The translations under genes and the position numbers were made by a program. A stretch of DNA of 64,000 bases from Salinigranum salinum. GTDB lineage: Archaea > Halobacteriota > Halobacteria > Halobacteriales > Haloferacaceae. Under the pieces are notes generated by a model that saw only the letters and a program-made list of their open reading frames with translations, searched no databases and was not told the DNA's origin. The first letter of the stretch is position 1; the number at the start of each line of letters is the position of its first letter. Positions 26,971 to 35,588 of the stretch are shown one piece after another. Location: NCBI RefSeq assembly GCF_009176545.1, contig NZ_VTOJ01000004.1, positions 1-64,000 of the forward strand, in the 5' to 3' direction.

Positions 26971-26996
26971 CTTTCTATTTTAGAATAGCTTTCTAT
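26965..26996. repeat. Two direct repeats of GAATAGCTTTCTAT after the parA operon
   Basis: Copies at 26965-26978 and 26983-26996, period 18, both containing the GAATAG/CTAT motif seen before parA. The first includes the stop codon of the ParA partner. They may be part of the same centromere or act as a terminator-adjacent operator. The following 280 nt up to the transposase (to 27277) contain only weak overlapping open frames and I see no supported gene there. Confidence 0.5.
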
Positions 26997-27277
26997 CTAT
27001 AAGTGCCATAATCAGCAGACGGAGTCCGCATTAGGGGCTGAATACCTGCCAGACTGAGTCGAGACTGAACATGACTGTTTAGCTATATCTACAAACAAAA
27101 TTGAGGATTGGTGACCCCTCTGAGACGTGAAAGCTGTCCACGAATTAGATTCGACGCTTGAGCAACATCAGCAGTCGCCTCATGTCAGAAATATTGCCAA
27201 AATACAGACAAAATCTCGTGAATCCAAGAGCGCCGTCGCTCACCAGAATCGAAGCAAACTCAGAAACTCCGCCTGCC

Positions 27278-29047
27278 TCAACCGCCCGGGTCGAACAGAC
27301 AAAACCCGACCAGTTCGACGATTTCGCCAGCACGGAGCGGCGGAGACTCACCGAGATGTACATCAATTTCGTCACGCAGCACGAAATTAGCGAGTCGCCA
27401 CACGTTGTGTAGTATCACGCCAATCACGAAGTACAAGAAGCGAATCCGGTAGTCCTTGGTCGCCGTCTGTGGGAGGAAATGCGCCTTGATATCCTTGTAC
27501 TCGTTCTCAATCGTCCACCGATGCCGATACTGACTGATGAGTGCCTCTGCTCTATGCTCATCAACCCACCCGTTTACCGTGAACAGCGAGTACTCACCTC
27601 CCGACTTGTATATGATACTCACCTTATGCATCCGCCCCTCATGCCATAACTCGGCGTGTTCGATACGAGTGTCGTACACCGTATCCTCTTTAATTTCCTT
27701 GATATTTATCGCGTCAGAATTCGAACGCTCCTGCTTACCAATCACGTACTGAACGCTCCCCCTGTCAAGGGCGTCGCGGATACCGTGTACGTCGAACTCA
27801 CGGTCGCAGAATACCTTGTGGATGTCTACGTGGCGCGTAGCCTGTTCCATTAGACGGTTTACAATGTCCACGCGCGGTGTCCGCTCCACGTCTACGTTCG
27901 CGTCTGCCTTCTCCCACCACCGTTCGTCGCGCACTGGCTCAATAGCGAGGATAATTGGCGTCTCCTCGGCTACGATGGACAGAGTGGCGAACTTGTACCC
28001 GCGTTCCGCCTTCTCCTTGTTCGAGGGCTTGAATCCCGACACCATCTCGGGGTAGTCTTCTTTGGGATACACTTCTCGACCGCTCTCACTCACGACGGGT
28101 TCTTCGTCCCACGCAACTTCCTTCTCGTTCCTGAACGGTGACGGCCAGAAATTGAACGTCGTGATGTCGATAGCAGCCATCAGTGGCTCGCGGAGACCCT
28201 GCCGGTCGCGACCAGCAATCTCGTCTAACTGTTTCTCAACACCCGCGTGAAACGCTGGCAGAATTGCATCGCGAATCCGCTTCCAGTCGAGTGGTCGCTG
28301 TCCATCTTCGTAGTCTACCAAAATCGTCTGTGAATCAGGACTGGCGACCTTCTTCATCGTCCGATTGTGAGTGGAGCCATGCGGAACTTCCGAGCGGTCA
28401 CTCAACCGCGCGAACCGCCGCCGAAGCGTCGTTGTACCCGCTTTGGCCATGTTCAAATAGCCCTGTCGCTCGAAAAACGCTTCTAACGGGTACTTAGCGT
28501 TCGATGCGCGGTCGGCAGAGAACTCGGTAAACCCCAGTTCCGTCGCTCGCTCTACAGCGTCCATGATTTGCTCTTCTCCGATGCCGTGCTTGGCGTTCAC
28601 ATCGCTTGGTTCGAGCGCGGGCTCGCCAGTATCTATGATGTCGTTGTCGGCACAGACCTTCCGAATCTGCTCCGCGACTGTCTCGATGGCCTGCCGTTCG
28701 GAATGACAGAACCGATTTCGCCAATTGTGGCTGATAATCTGTTGACTGAGTGGGCTCCCGAGACCAAACCGGATGTAGACGTAGGCCGCTCCTTTCAGTC
28801 GGCGCTCTAGTTCGGACTGGTTGAACCCCCGAGCGTGCTGGTAGAGGAACATCTGGACGACGGCATCGAGGTCGAACTTCGCCCGGTCAGGGTCATCGTA
28901 GTCCGAGAACCAGTCGTCATCGATGTCGAGGTTTGCGATGACGCGAGTGATGTGGTTGTGGATATGACAGAGGTCCTCCGTCTGCTCACCAATCTCGGTA
29001 ACGAACTCCGCGAGCCTATCACGTGGCAAACTACTGTCCTCTGTCAT
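27278..29047 (-). CDS. DDE transposase of an ISH-type element
   Basis: 589 residues from ATG 29047 (an in-frame TTG lies 15 nt upstream). The DDE triad is suggested by AAIDITTFNFWP, KVFCDREFDVHGIRDALD and the IS4-like Y-R-E-K signature in YRHRWTIENEYKDIKAHFLP. The N-terminal half has an HTH-like LYQHARGFNQSELERRLKG. I do not find convincing terminal inverted repeats in the flanks, and I do not assign an IS name. The frame is intact, so the gene may still work. It lies at the left border of the AT-richer island that ends at 34320. Confidence 0.75.
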   Translation of the reverse strand: MTEDSSLPRDRLAEFVTEIGEQTEDLCHIHNHITRVIANLDIDDDWFSDYDDPDRAKFDLDAVVQMFLYQHARGFNQSELERRLKGAAYVYIRFGLGSPLSQQIISHNWRNRFCHSERQAIETVAEQIRKVCADNDIIDTGEPALEPSDVNAKHGIGEEQIMDAVERATELGFTEFSADRASNAKYPLEAFFERQGYLNMAKAGTTTLRRRFARLSDRSEVPHGSTHNRTMKKVASPDSQTILVDYEDGQRPLDWKRIRDAILPAFHAGVEKQLDEIAGRDRQGLREPLMAAIDITTFNFWPSPFRNEKEVAWDEEPVVSESGREVYPKEDYPEMVSGFKPSNKEKAERGYKFATLSIVAEETPIILAIEPVRDERWWEKADANVDVERTPRVDIVNRLMEQATRHVDIHKVFCDREFDVHGIRDALDRGSVQYVIGKQERSNSDAINIKEIKEDTVYDTRIEHAELWHEGRMHKVSIIYKSGGEYSLFTVNGWVDEHRAEALISQYRHRWTIENEYKDIKAHFLPQTATKDYRIRFLYFVIGVILHNVWRLANFVLRDEIDVHLGESPPLRAGEIVELVGFCLFDPGG

Positions 29048-29180
29048 TGATGGATGCTGCAACCGTTTGATTAGATTCTAACTATACTTCGGCGTGTCAT
29101 TTCCACTTCTTCCAGCTACGATACGGGGTTCTCATTAGGGTATCTCGGAGCCAATCGAAGGAAAAGAAAACGCGAATACT

Positions 29181-29199
29181 CAAGTTAAATTCTAACTTG
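29181..29199. promoter_or_regulatory. Palindrome CAAGTTA-N5-TAACTTG upstream of a winged-helix gene
   Basis: Perfect 7-bp arms at 29181-29187 and 29193-29199. It lies 40 nt before the ATG of the regulator at 29240 and overlaps its likely TATA/BRE region. The size and symmetry suit a homodimeric winged-helix protein, so autoregulation is likely. Confidence 0.5.
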
Positions 29200-29239
29200 G
29201 GTTAAGAAATAATGGTGTGTGGAGTTCACGATTGGAGTG

Positions 29240-29677
29240 ATGACTCTCTCGCCTAGTGCGTATCTCTCTAGAAAGGGCACTATCGAGCTACTCTGCGAGC
29301 TTAGCCCTGAAGGGTCCCGGTTCGAAGAGCTACTGGATGAACTCCCGATTAGCCGACCGACACTCGCAAACCGGCTGGCTGAGGGTCAAGAGGTCTCGTT
29401 CTTAGAGCCCAGACCGATTGCTGGTGAACGAGGGACCACTCACGAATACGTATTCACACCGAGAGGGGCAACCATTCGCGTGCTACTATTCCAACAGGGG
29501 CTCGTTTTGGAATACCAGCAGTACAAGATGGCACTCAAACAGTTTGAGGCTGGTTGTGACAAGTTCAAAGAGACAATCGAGACAAACCCACCAAACTTAG
29601 GAAACTCAAAACTCAATGAAGAGAACCTTCGCACCATTATCCAACGGAGTGCCCTTTCAGAGATGGCCGAAGAGTGA
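29240..29677 (+). CDS. Winged-helix transcriptional regulator
   Basis: 145 residues from ATG 29240 (a GTG at 29219 is possible). Residues about 8-75 form an HxlR/MarR-like winged helix: LSRKGTIELLCELSPEG, then FEELLDELPISRPTLANRLAEG as HTH and a wing with ETRPIAGERGTTHEYVFTPRG-like pattern. The C-terminus is helical and probably dimerises. A palindrome 40 nt upstream suggests autoregulation. Regulators of this type are common next to virus-like or mobile genes in haloarchaea. Confidence 0.75.
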   Translation: MTLSPSAYLSRKGTIELLCELSPEGSRFEELLDELPISRPTLANRLAEGQEVSFLEPRPIAGERGTTHEYVFTPRGATIRVLLFQQGLVLEYQQYKMALKQFEAGCDKFKETIETNPPNLGNSKLNEENLRTIIQRSALSEMAEE

Positions 29678-29684
29678 AGACAAG

Positions 29685-30332
29685 TCAGGCGTCTGGCGGG
29701 CTGAGATTCTTCATCTTGAAGCCTGATTTCGGGATGTAACGACCAGCCAGCACCGCGAGTTCTCTCGTACGCTGAGTGTCTGCAAGGTTGTGACATAAGA
29801 GTGGCACCCAGTTGCCGTTCTCGTGAGTTGTCACGGCGCTCGCACTGTCGTCGAACGGGTCACAGTCGTCGCCACCTATCAAGTCATCGTAGACTCCCAC
29901 AAGGTCGCTCGCGTCACCCGTGTCGAACCCCTCTACCATGTCCATCGTGTCCGAGTACGCTACATCGGGGAACGGCCACGGTGCGTCTTGACGGACGCAC
30001 GCCCGACGCAGGAACGGCAGGTCGAATCCACCACGCCACCGCTCGCCGTTGTACGCGGTCAGGTAGTGCCGGTCGCCGTCGATGACACTAGTCGCGAAGT
30101 CTTCTAACCCCGCAAGTAGCCGCTGCTCGCTCTGATACACCGACACTCGCACGTTTGAGCCTGACTCGTGTTCCACGTCGGTGGCGAGTCGGCCCGCATC
30201 GGTCTCCCGACCTGTGGTGTTCAGAGCTAACCACGAACCCATGTCAGTGGTGAGACCTGCAACGGTGATTACTGAACCCGGTTCCAAACCAGAGGTTTCG
30301 ATGTCGAACGCGATTGGACTGAGATTGCCCAT
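29685..30332 (-). CDS. DEDD-type 3'-5' exonuclease-like protein
   Basis: 215 residues from ATG 30332. Exonuclease motifs are visible: FDIETSGL near the start (motif I, D and E), YNGERWRGGFDLPFLRRA in the middle (motif II with an aspartate) and CHNLADTQRTRELA near the end (motif III aspartate). This is the layout of DnaQ/ExoI-like ribonuclease H-fold nucleases that trim DNA or RNA from 3' ends. It is convergent with the regulator, leaving 7 nt between stops. The family member is not certain; the three motifs are the evidence. Confidence 0.65.
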   Translation of the reverse strand: MGNLSPIAFDIETSGLEPGSVITVAGLTTDMGSWLALNTTGRETDAGRLATDVEHESGSNVRVSVYQSEQRLLAGLEDFATSVIDGDRHYLTAYNGERWRGGFDLPFLRRACVRQDAPWPFPDVAYSDTMDMVEGFDTGDASDLVGVYDDLIGGDDCDPFDDSASAVTTHENGNWVPLLCHNLADTQRTRELAVLAGRYIPKSGFKMKNLSPPDA

Positions 30333-30427
30333 ACGATACATGAAGAGAAATCAGTAGAAAGTCCGGGCGTGATGCTTCCGATATTCCAATACGAAGAATA
30401 CTATCGAGAGAACCCCACAGGGGTACG

Positions 30428-30853
30428 TTACGTCTCGTCTGCCATTGAGCCAAACACGGTTCGCTTGATGAATATCACGAGAACTCCGAGTCCAAACGCT
30501 ACAGCAAGACCGATGATTCCAATTACGACAAAGAACGGTGCCAATTCTCCATTACCGATGACTCCTACCGCGCCTGTAAGAAGGCTGAGACCTATGACAA
30601 CTCCTGCGCCGACTCGGAGTACGAACACGGTGGTTCTTTTGAATTCGTCTGGAGCAACGAGACCTGCGTAAATGAGTGCCGCCCCGCCCAGTATTGCAAT
30701 TACACCGTATAATTGGAAAAGAAGGACTAAGCGTCCACCGGCTCCGTGTAGTTCAACTATACCGAGAAGACCCGCAACAACGAGTGTCGAACCGAGCAAT
30801 ACCGCACCGGTTCGAGCCAACAAGTAATTGTGAGAAGTATCAGAAATTGACAT
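30428..30853 (-). CDS. Four-helix membrane protein, unknown
   Basis: 141 residues from ATG 30853. Four hydrophobic helices are visible (TGAVLLGSTLVVAGLLGIV, LFQLYGVIAILGGAALIYAGLV, VLRVGAGVVIGLSLLTGAVGVI, PFFVVIGIIGLAVAFGLGVLVIFI) followed by a short basic tail. No family is recognised. It probably forms a unit with the next upstream membrane protein, 75 nt away, both on the minus strand. Confidence 0.65.
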   Translation of the reverse strand: MSISDTSHNYLLARTGAVLLGSTLVVAGLLGIVELHGAGGRLVLLFQLYGVIAILGGAALIYAGLVAPDEFKRTTVFVLRVGAGVVIGLSLLTGAVGVIGNGELAPFFVVIGIIGLAVAFGLGVLVIFIKRTVFGSMADET

Positions 30854-30928
30854 AATTGTCAAATCGTTTTGGGCGTTAAGTACTTTGTTCAATCACGGGC
30901 GTAGATATATGTCATTGTGTTTTCGGAG

Positions 30929-31261
30929 TTAGCCTCCTAATACTACCATCGCCCCAAACCCAAGGGTCGCAAGGCCCAAACCGTAGAAGAACAGCTTCTG
31001 GTCCGCACTCACGTACTGATGGTGGTCAATATGAGCGTCTGCGAGTTGATTATTGACGTTTTGCTCCCCTCCCACCGTTGAAAGTTCTCCAGTTCGCACG
31101 TTCCCGACTCCAAACACGAACAGCAGAAGCAATAACCCGACTATAAATAACGCAGCAACCGCCAGTTCGCTTTGAGTGGCTAATCCTACCACCAAGACCG
31201 TCGCTCCCGCGTAAACCAGCCCATATCGAGACACACCAGCAATGACCTTTTTCCAGTTCAT
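30929..31261 (-). CDS. Small membrane protein, unknown
   Basis: 110 residues. Three hydrophobic segments: YAGATVLVVGLATQ, LAVAALFIVGLLLLLFVFGVG and LFFYGLGLATLGFGAMVVLGG, with a polar loop rich in N, H and Q between the last two. No known family. It is divergent from the Orc1 gene at 31405, so the 143 nt between them hold two promoters. Confidence 0.6.
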   Translation of the reverse strand: MNWKKVIAGVSRYGLVYAGATVLVVGLATQSELAVAALFIVGLLLLLFVFGVGNVRTGELSTVGGEQNVNNQLADAHIDHHQYVSADQKLFFYGLGLATLGFGAMVVLGG

Positions 31262-31351
31262 GATACATAACTGACTTCTAACAGCATAAATTCCCGAGTC
31301 ATCTGAAACAGAACTCGTTCTGATTAATTGACAACTCGATAGAAATTGGAA

Positions 31352-31376
31352 AAGTGGAAATCACCCACTTCCACTT
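31352..31376. promoter_or_regulatory. Palindrome AAGTGGAA-N9-TTCCACTT before orc1
   Basis: Perfect 8-bp arms at 31352-31359 and 31369-31376, 28 nt before the orc1 ATG and directly before an AT-rich TTAATATTC. The arms recall the GGAAA core of archaeal origin-recognition boxes, so it could be a binding site for the Orc1 encoded next to it, acting as an operator or a minimal origin. Confidence 0.45.
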
Positions 31377-31404
31377 AATATTCTGAGACAAGAAACTGTC
31401 CGTC

Positions 31405-32409
31405 ATGATACAGAATGCTCGGGTGCTGCAACCTGAATTCGTCCCCCGGGACGTGGTACACCGTACTCACGAAGTAAACACACTCTCCGCTGCACTGGAC
31501 CCTGTTACCAACGGACAGAAAGGCGAGGTCTCGTTCCTTCACGGACCTTCAGGTGCGGGGAAAACCTGCATCGCTCGGTACATCACCGAACAACTCCAAG
31601 AGAGCGTCCTCAACCTCAACACCCAGTACGTCAACTGCTGGGAAGACTACTCCCGGTTCAAAACGCTCTATCGGGTGTTAGAAGGCATCGACCGCACACT
31701 CGACATCCATCGCCAATCAACCCCGAGAGACGAGCTTCTCGACCGGCTCCGCGACTACGACGGCCCTCCGTACGTCGTCATCCTTGACGAGGTGGACCAG
31801 TTAGAAGACAAGCGTGTGTTGTACGAGTTGCACCGAACGCGGAAGCTGACGCTGGTCCTCATCGCTAATCAGGAAGAGGGACTGTTCGAACCGCTGAACG
31901 AGCGACTGACGAGTCGGCTTCGCACGGCCACCCGCATTCAGTTCGACCGCTACACTGTAGACGAACTCGTGTCGATACTGGAGCCACGTGTCCGGTGGGG
32001 ACTGCAAGAGGACGTGGTGACCACAGAGCAGTTGGAGTGGATTGCCGACGCAGCAGCCGGGGACGCACGCGTGGGTATCGAAGTCTTGCGTGTAGCTGCT
32101 CGACGGACCACTCAACGCGGTCTCGACACGATTCCTGACGAGGTACTCCGAGAGGCGGTTTCGGAAGCGAAGTCGGAAATCAGACAACGTAACATAGGAA
32201 AGCTCACAGCAGACCAGCGTATCCTCTATGAGATAGTTACTGAGTTTAGTGAAATTGCCCCGAGCAAACTGTACGAGGAGTACCGAGCGCGAGCGGACGA
32301 CCCAAAGTCAGACCGCATGGTACGGAACTACTTGCAGAAGATGGAACGGTACAATCTGGTCCGAGCCGAGGGAGAAAACCGGGGCCGGACGTACTGTTCA
32401 GTAGTCTAA
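31405..32409 (+). CDS. orc1: Short Orc1/Cdc6-type initiator
   Basis: 334 residues, shorter than typical haloarchaeal Orc1 of about 400. Walker A GPSGAGKT is at 48-55, Walker B VVILDEVDQLED near 122-133, and sensor-like LVLIANQEEG follows. The C-terminal winged helix is present (ILYEIVTEFSEIAPSKLYEEYRARA, ending VRAEGENRGRTYCSV). Orc1/Cdc6 binds origins and loads MCM. Being small and island-borne, it probably belonged to a plasmid or virus integrated here, separate from the main origin at 40-42.7 kb. Confidence 0.9.
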   Translation: MIQNARVLQPEFVPRDVVHRTHEVNTLSAALDPVTNGQKGEVSFLHGPSGAGKTCIARYITEQLQESVLNLNTQYVNCWEDYSRFKTLYRVLEGIDRTLDIHRQSTPRDELLDRLRDYDGPPYVVILDEVDQLEDKRVLYELHRTRKLTLVLIANQEEGLFEPLNERLTSRLRTATRIQFDRYTVDELVSILEPRVRWGLQEDVVTTEQLEWIADAAAGDARVGIEVLRVAARRTTQRGLDTIPDEVLREAVSEAKSEIRQRNIGKLTADQRILYEIVTEFSEIAPSKLYEEYRARADDPKSDRMVRNYLQKMERYNLVRAEGENRGRTYCSVV

Positions 32410-32430
32410 CGCATACAATCTGTGTATCGG

Positions 32431-33018
32431 TCAAGCGGGACGGGTCACCGTTAAGAGAGTGAATCTATTGTCACATTCAATGTAGACTCGATGAGAATCA
32501 TCACTCGAAATCGCCTTTCGTAGTTGTGCGACCTCACTATCCGGTACTCTGATTGGACGTTCCGGCTTCTCGTTCACTATTCGTTGTATGGTCGTCATAT
32601 TCTCGAATCGTGGGTTATCGCAATGCAACAGAGGGTCGCTGGACTCACGAACGATACGGAACTGTGACGAATCAGTCATCGGCCTGACCGACAATTCCGT
32701 AACTTTTTCACTAAATGCAACAAATATCGTGGTATGATTTCCCCCGGTTTCAACCGAGGCATTTGTTCGCTCCGATAACAACTGGGCTTCCTTTTCGTCC
32801 AGTAGCGCACTCTCACTTGTTCCGTTCGACACCCTTCGGATGGTTGGAATTTCCTCCAAAATTGACGAATTGCTGTTAATTACTGGCTCTTCCACGGCGT
32901 AAGCCGAACCACTATATGGTGGCGGGGGGGCCGAGTTACCTGCAGACGAGCAACCCGTGAACCACGTTATTGAAACGATTCCGAGACCGCGTGCGAAGTC
33001 CCGTCGAGAGGAGGGCAT
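32431..33018 (-). CDS. Tat-exported lipoprotein, unknown
   Basis: 195 residues. The N-terminus has RRDFARGLG followed by a short hydrophobic stretch and the lipobox TGCS, so it is a haloarchaeal lipoprotein anchored outside the cell after twin-arginine export. The mature part has no recognised domain; the end (VYIECDNRFTLLTVTRP) is beta-rich. It converges with orc1, with 21 nt between the stops. Confidence 0.65.
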   Translation of the reverse strand: MPSSRRDFARGLGIVSITWFTGCSSAGNSAPPPPYSGSAYAVEEPVINSNSSILEEIPTIRRVSNGTSESALLDEKEAQLLSERTNASVETGGNHTTIFVAFSEKVTELSVRPMTDSSQFRIVRESSDPLLHCDNPRFENMTTIQRIVNEKPERPIRVPDSEVAQLRKAISSDDSHRVYIECDNRFTLLTVTRPA

Positions 33019-33295
33019 GGTTGTTACATTGTACTACTACACTTTTTGATAAGTGCCTTCTGGGGGGGCAGTCAAGGGTGTTTACCTGCGAACAACCGGA
33101 TGTACAAGCCACCAATTTTCTATCTCGTCTTGTATAGATGAGCAGGATGAAGAGATATACTACGACGGTCGCAGCCAGAAGAAACGGCGAGATTCCAAAT
33201 AGTAGTACGCTGTCAATTACCCAAATCAGCACAGCGAGTATCACAGTAACAACAATCACTCCCCCGAACTGGTCAATTGTCGATAAATCATCCAT
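32936..33295 (-). CDS. Small membrane protein, doubtful 3' end
   Basis: An open frame of 119 residues whose first 56 contain two hydrophobic helices (GVIVVTVILAVLIWVIDSVLLF and FLLAATVVVYLFILLIY) ending YTRRDRK. The remainder is cysteine-rich without obvious structure and overlaps the lipoprotein gene by 83 bp. The start and helices look genuine; the tail looks like read-through after a lost stop. I give it low confidence. Confidence 0.35.
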   Translation of the reverse strand: MDDLSTIDQFGGVIVVTVILAVLIWVIDSVLLFGISPFLLAATVVVYLFILLIYTRRDRKLVACTSGCSQVNTLDCPPRRHLSKSVVVQCNNHALLSTGLRTRSRNRFNNVVHGLLVCR

Positions 33296-33422
33296 ACATC
33301 GGCCTATACAGCATGAAGCAAACGTTTTCTCCTATTACACAACCCTCAGCTGAGTGTACGAATCGGTCAACCAAGTCTGGCAGAACCAGAGATATTTCTT
33401 GGTTCCTCTGCTACCTACTTCT

Positions 33423-33958
33423 ATGAACCGTCGTACATTTCTTATTGCAGGTGGTGGGACTGCCGTCGCGTTAGGAGGTGGGACGGCAGTCGCAAGCGCA
33501 ACGAGGGCAGACGTTCTCGCCAATAGCGAACTGACGCGGGGAAAAGGGGAAGCTGAGACAGTAGAGAAAACGATTACCCGTGAATCAGTTGAGTATCTAG
33601 AATCGACAACTCAGGTCAGAGAGGACGGTCACACCGAATCATTCAGTAGGTGGGCACGACGGGAGAGCGCGACAATCGGGGCACGTGAAGTCATCTTGGT
33701 TGTTGAGAACCGGCTCAATAACTCGATAGAAGGGTTGGGTCAGGAGTACGGTCTCTGATTTTCGGCCCAGTGATTACCGTTGACCATACTGTTACCCACG
33801 ATAGAGATAGCTCGATAGCAAGCGAACCCAACGTAACACCTGAACAACTGATTTCAGTAGCCCCCGGTACAATAACCGTCACTGTCATCCTCGATGAACA
33901 CACGTTCACAAAGGAATTTCCCGTCGGTGTAGGGCATAGTCAATTGTATATGAACTAA
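33423..33958 (+). pseudogene. Tat-secreted protein, frameshifted
   Basis: From ATG 33423 the product begins MNRRTFLIAGGGTAVALGGG, a clear Tat signal, and reads to a TGA at 33756-33758. In another frame, from about 33740 to 33958, the sequence continues as IFGPVITVDHTVTHDRDSS and a beta-rich domain with APGTITVTVILDEHTFTKEF that looks like the missing C-terminal half (an Ig-like fold). A single indel near 33740-33757 would join them. Either it is a recent pseudogene or the sequence has an error here. The 321 nt after it (33959-34280) hold no gene I can support, only a TATA-like TTTATAAAT at 34213-34221. Confidence 0.5.
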
Positions 33959-34280
33959 CTATGAGTAGTTCGGTGTCTCTTCTCTATCTAACGTTCAGAG
34001 TGTCTAGTCGATGTTGTAGGGTCCTTTGTATGAGCTGAGATGTCGTAACCTGAATAGTCCCAATTTCGACACGAGTATCTCTAAAGAATTGCCACTCTAA
34101 ATCGAGTCACGAGTCGTATAGGTGAACAAGTTAACGAATTGGTGGTTTGTAGAAATCCAAACTGCCAACCTCTGTCGAGACGCCGTGGCGAGATTGAGTA
34201 TAGCGGCATACAGTTTATAAATCCAGATTCCGGGGTTTGGAACTCTGAGAACGTTAGAAACGGGGTTTTCGTCGTTTAAA

Positions 34281-34320
34281 CAGTTTGGTGTGTCTTAGAA
34301 GAGAAAGACACACCAAACTG
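34281..34320. repeat. Perfect 16-8-16 palindrome beside the recombinase gene
   Basis: Arms CAGTTTGGTGTGTCTT (34281-34296) and its exact complement (34305-34320) flank an asymmetric 8-nt spacer, AGAAGAGA. The right arm ends 33 nt before the recombinase ATG. Two inverted binding sites around an 8-bp spacer is the geometry of loxP and FRT type sites, so it may be the recombination site of the enzyme next door. A transcript hairpin or an operator would look similar. Confidence 0.55.
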
Positions 34321-34353
34321 AAGTGGGTGGCCGCCATCTGCGAATCCATCCCG

Positions 34354-35487
34354 ATGACAGCCGCCGACCCCGGGGCTTCACCCGACGAAACCGATCTCCA
34401 GGCCGCCATCGACGCGCGTCTGGCCAGCCTCGACTCCGGCAACTACCGGGCGAACAACCGAGTCGTCCTCGACACCTTCGCGGAGTACTTGGCGGACCAC
34501 CGAGGGATCACGGACCTCGAGAACCTGGCTGTCATCGACTGCCGGCGGTACGCCCAGCACCTGCGGGAACGGGTCCACGACGAAGACGACGCTCTCTCAG
34601 CGGCCTCGGCCCACGCCAACGGACCATACTTCACCATCGTCCGGGCCTTTCTCGGCTGGTGTGTCGACGACGAGCGGATCGACGCGAACCCGGCCCGACC
34701 GAACCGTGTGAAGGAGGCGCTCCCGGAACACCACGGCGATCACGACCGACAGTTCTGGTCGGCGGAAACACGAGAAGCGCTGCTTGAGTTCGTCGACGAG
34801 CGGGCGTACGCGACGCTGGAGGAGTCGGCCGACAATCAAGAGCGGGCGTTCCGGGACCGGGCCATCGTGACGATGCTCGCGCTGACCGGCGCTCGCGGCG
34901 CCGAACTGTTCGCCGACCCGCGGGACGACCACCGCAACGGCCTCCGGTGGGAGGACGTCGACCTCGAACGAGGCATCGCCGTCGTCTTCGGAAAGACTCG
35001 CGAACGACAGCCGATCCCGCTGACCGACCGGGTCCTCGACGCGCTCAAGCGCCACCACTCGGTACTCAACCCTGCTGGCGAGGACTGGCCGGTGTTCCCG
35101 ACGCGGCATCACGCATCGCTCGCGAACGCCGCCGAGGAGGGGCTCGACGCTCGGGGGTGGGACGCCGAGGAGATCGAGACGGCACTCGACGAGTCGACGT
35201 CGATGGCAGTCCTCCGCGACCACGGGATCGCGCCGCCGGCGCTCTCGAAGAACGGGGCTCGATCACTGATGAAACGACTCTGCGATGCGGCCGACCTCAA
35301 CATCGACGGAGAGTATCTCAAACCCCACGGCGGCCGACGTGGCCTCGGCAGCGACCTCTACGCGCAGGACGCCGAGCTCGCTCAAGAGTTGCTCAGACAC
35401 GAGTCGATCGAAACTACTCATGAGTCCTACCGGGAACAGAACGTTGCCGAACGCCGGGAGCGACTGGAACGAGCACTCGACGAGTAG
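34354..35487 (+). CDS. Tyrosine recombinase (XerC/D-like integrase)
   Basis: 377 residues from ATG 34354. The N-terminal core-binding SAM-like domain spans about 15-125 (ARLASLDSGNYRANNRVVL...FLGWCVDDERID). Catalytic residues are visible in LALTGARGAELF (arginine I), KPHGGRRGLGSDLY (H-x-x-R), LLRHESIETTHESYRE (histidine and nucleophile tyrosine). It cuts and rejoins DNA at a specific site, either to integrate an element or to resolve multimers of the replicon. A perfect palindrome is placed just upstream. Composition returns to the GC-rich plasmid type here, so this gene belongs to the backbone rather than to the island. Confidence 0.9.
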   Translation: MTAADPGASPDETDLQAAIDARLASLDSGNYRANNRVVLDTFAEYLADHRGITDLENLAVIDCRRYAQHLRERVHDEDDALSAASAHANGPYFTIVRAFLGWCVDDERIDANPARPNRVKEALPEHHGDHDRQFWSAETREALLEFVDERAYATLEESADNQERAFRDRAIVTMLALTGARGAELFADPRDDHRNGLRWEDVDLERGIAVVFGKTRERQPIPLTDRVLDALKRHHSVLNPAGEDWPVFPTRHHASLANAAEEGLDARGWDAEEIETALDESTSMAVLRDHGIAPPALSKNGARSLMKRLCDAADLNIDGEYLKPHGGRRGLGSDLYAQDAELAQELLRHESIETTHESYREQNVAERRERLERALDE

Positions 35488-35588
35488 TATCGGCTCTACC
35501 TGCCATCAGGTCGTTTCGAGGATCCAATTGAGACCGTTCTGAACGGTTCGGCAGTGTCCTTTTGCGGCTCGGCAGACTTCGTTCGGAT

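Noticed and set aside
27145..27412. Two short overlapping frames after the partition locus
   Set aside because: Both run into the transposase 3' end and show no conserved pattern.
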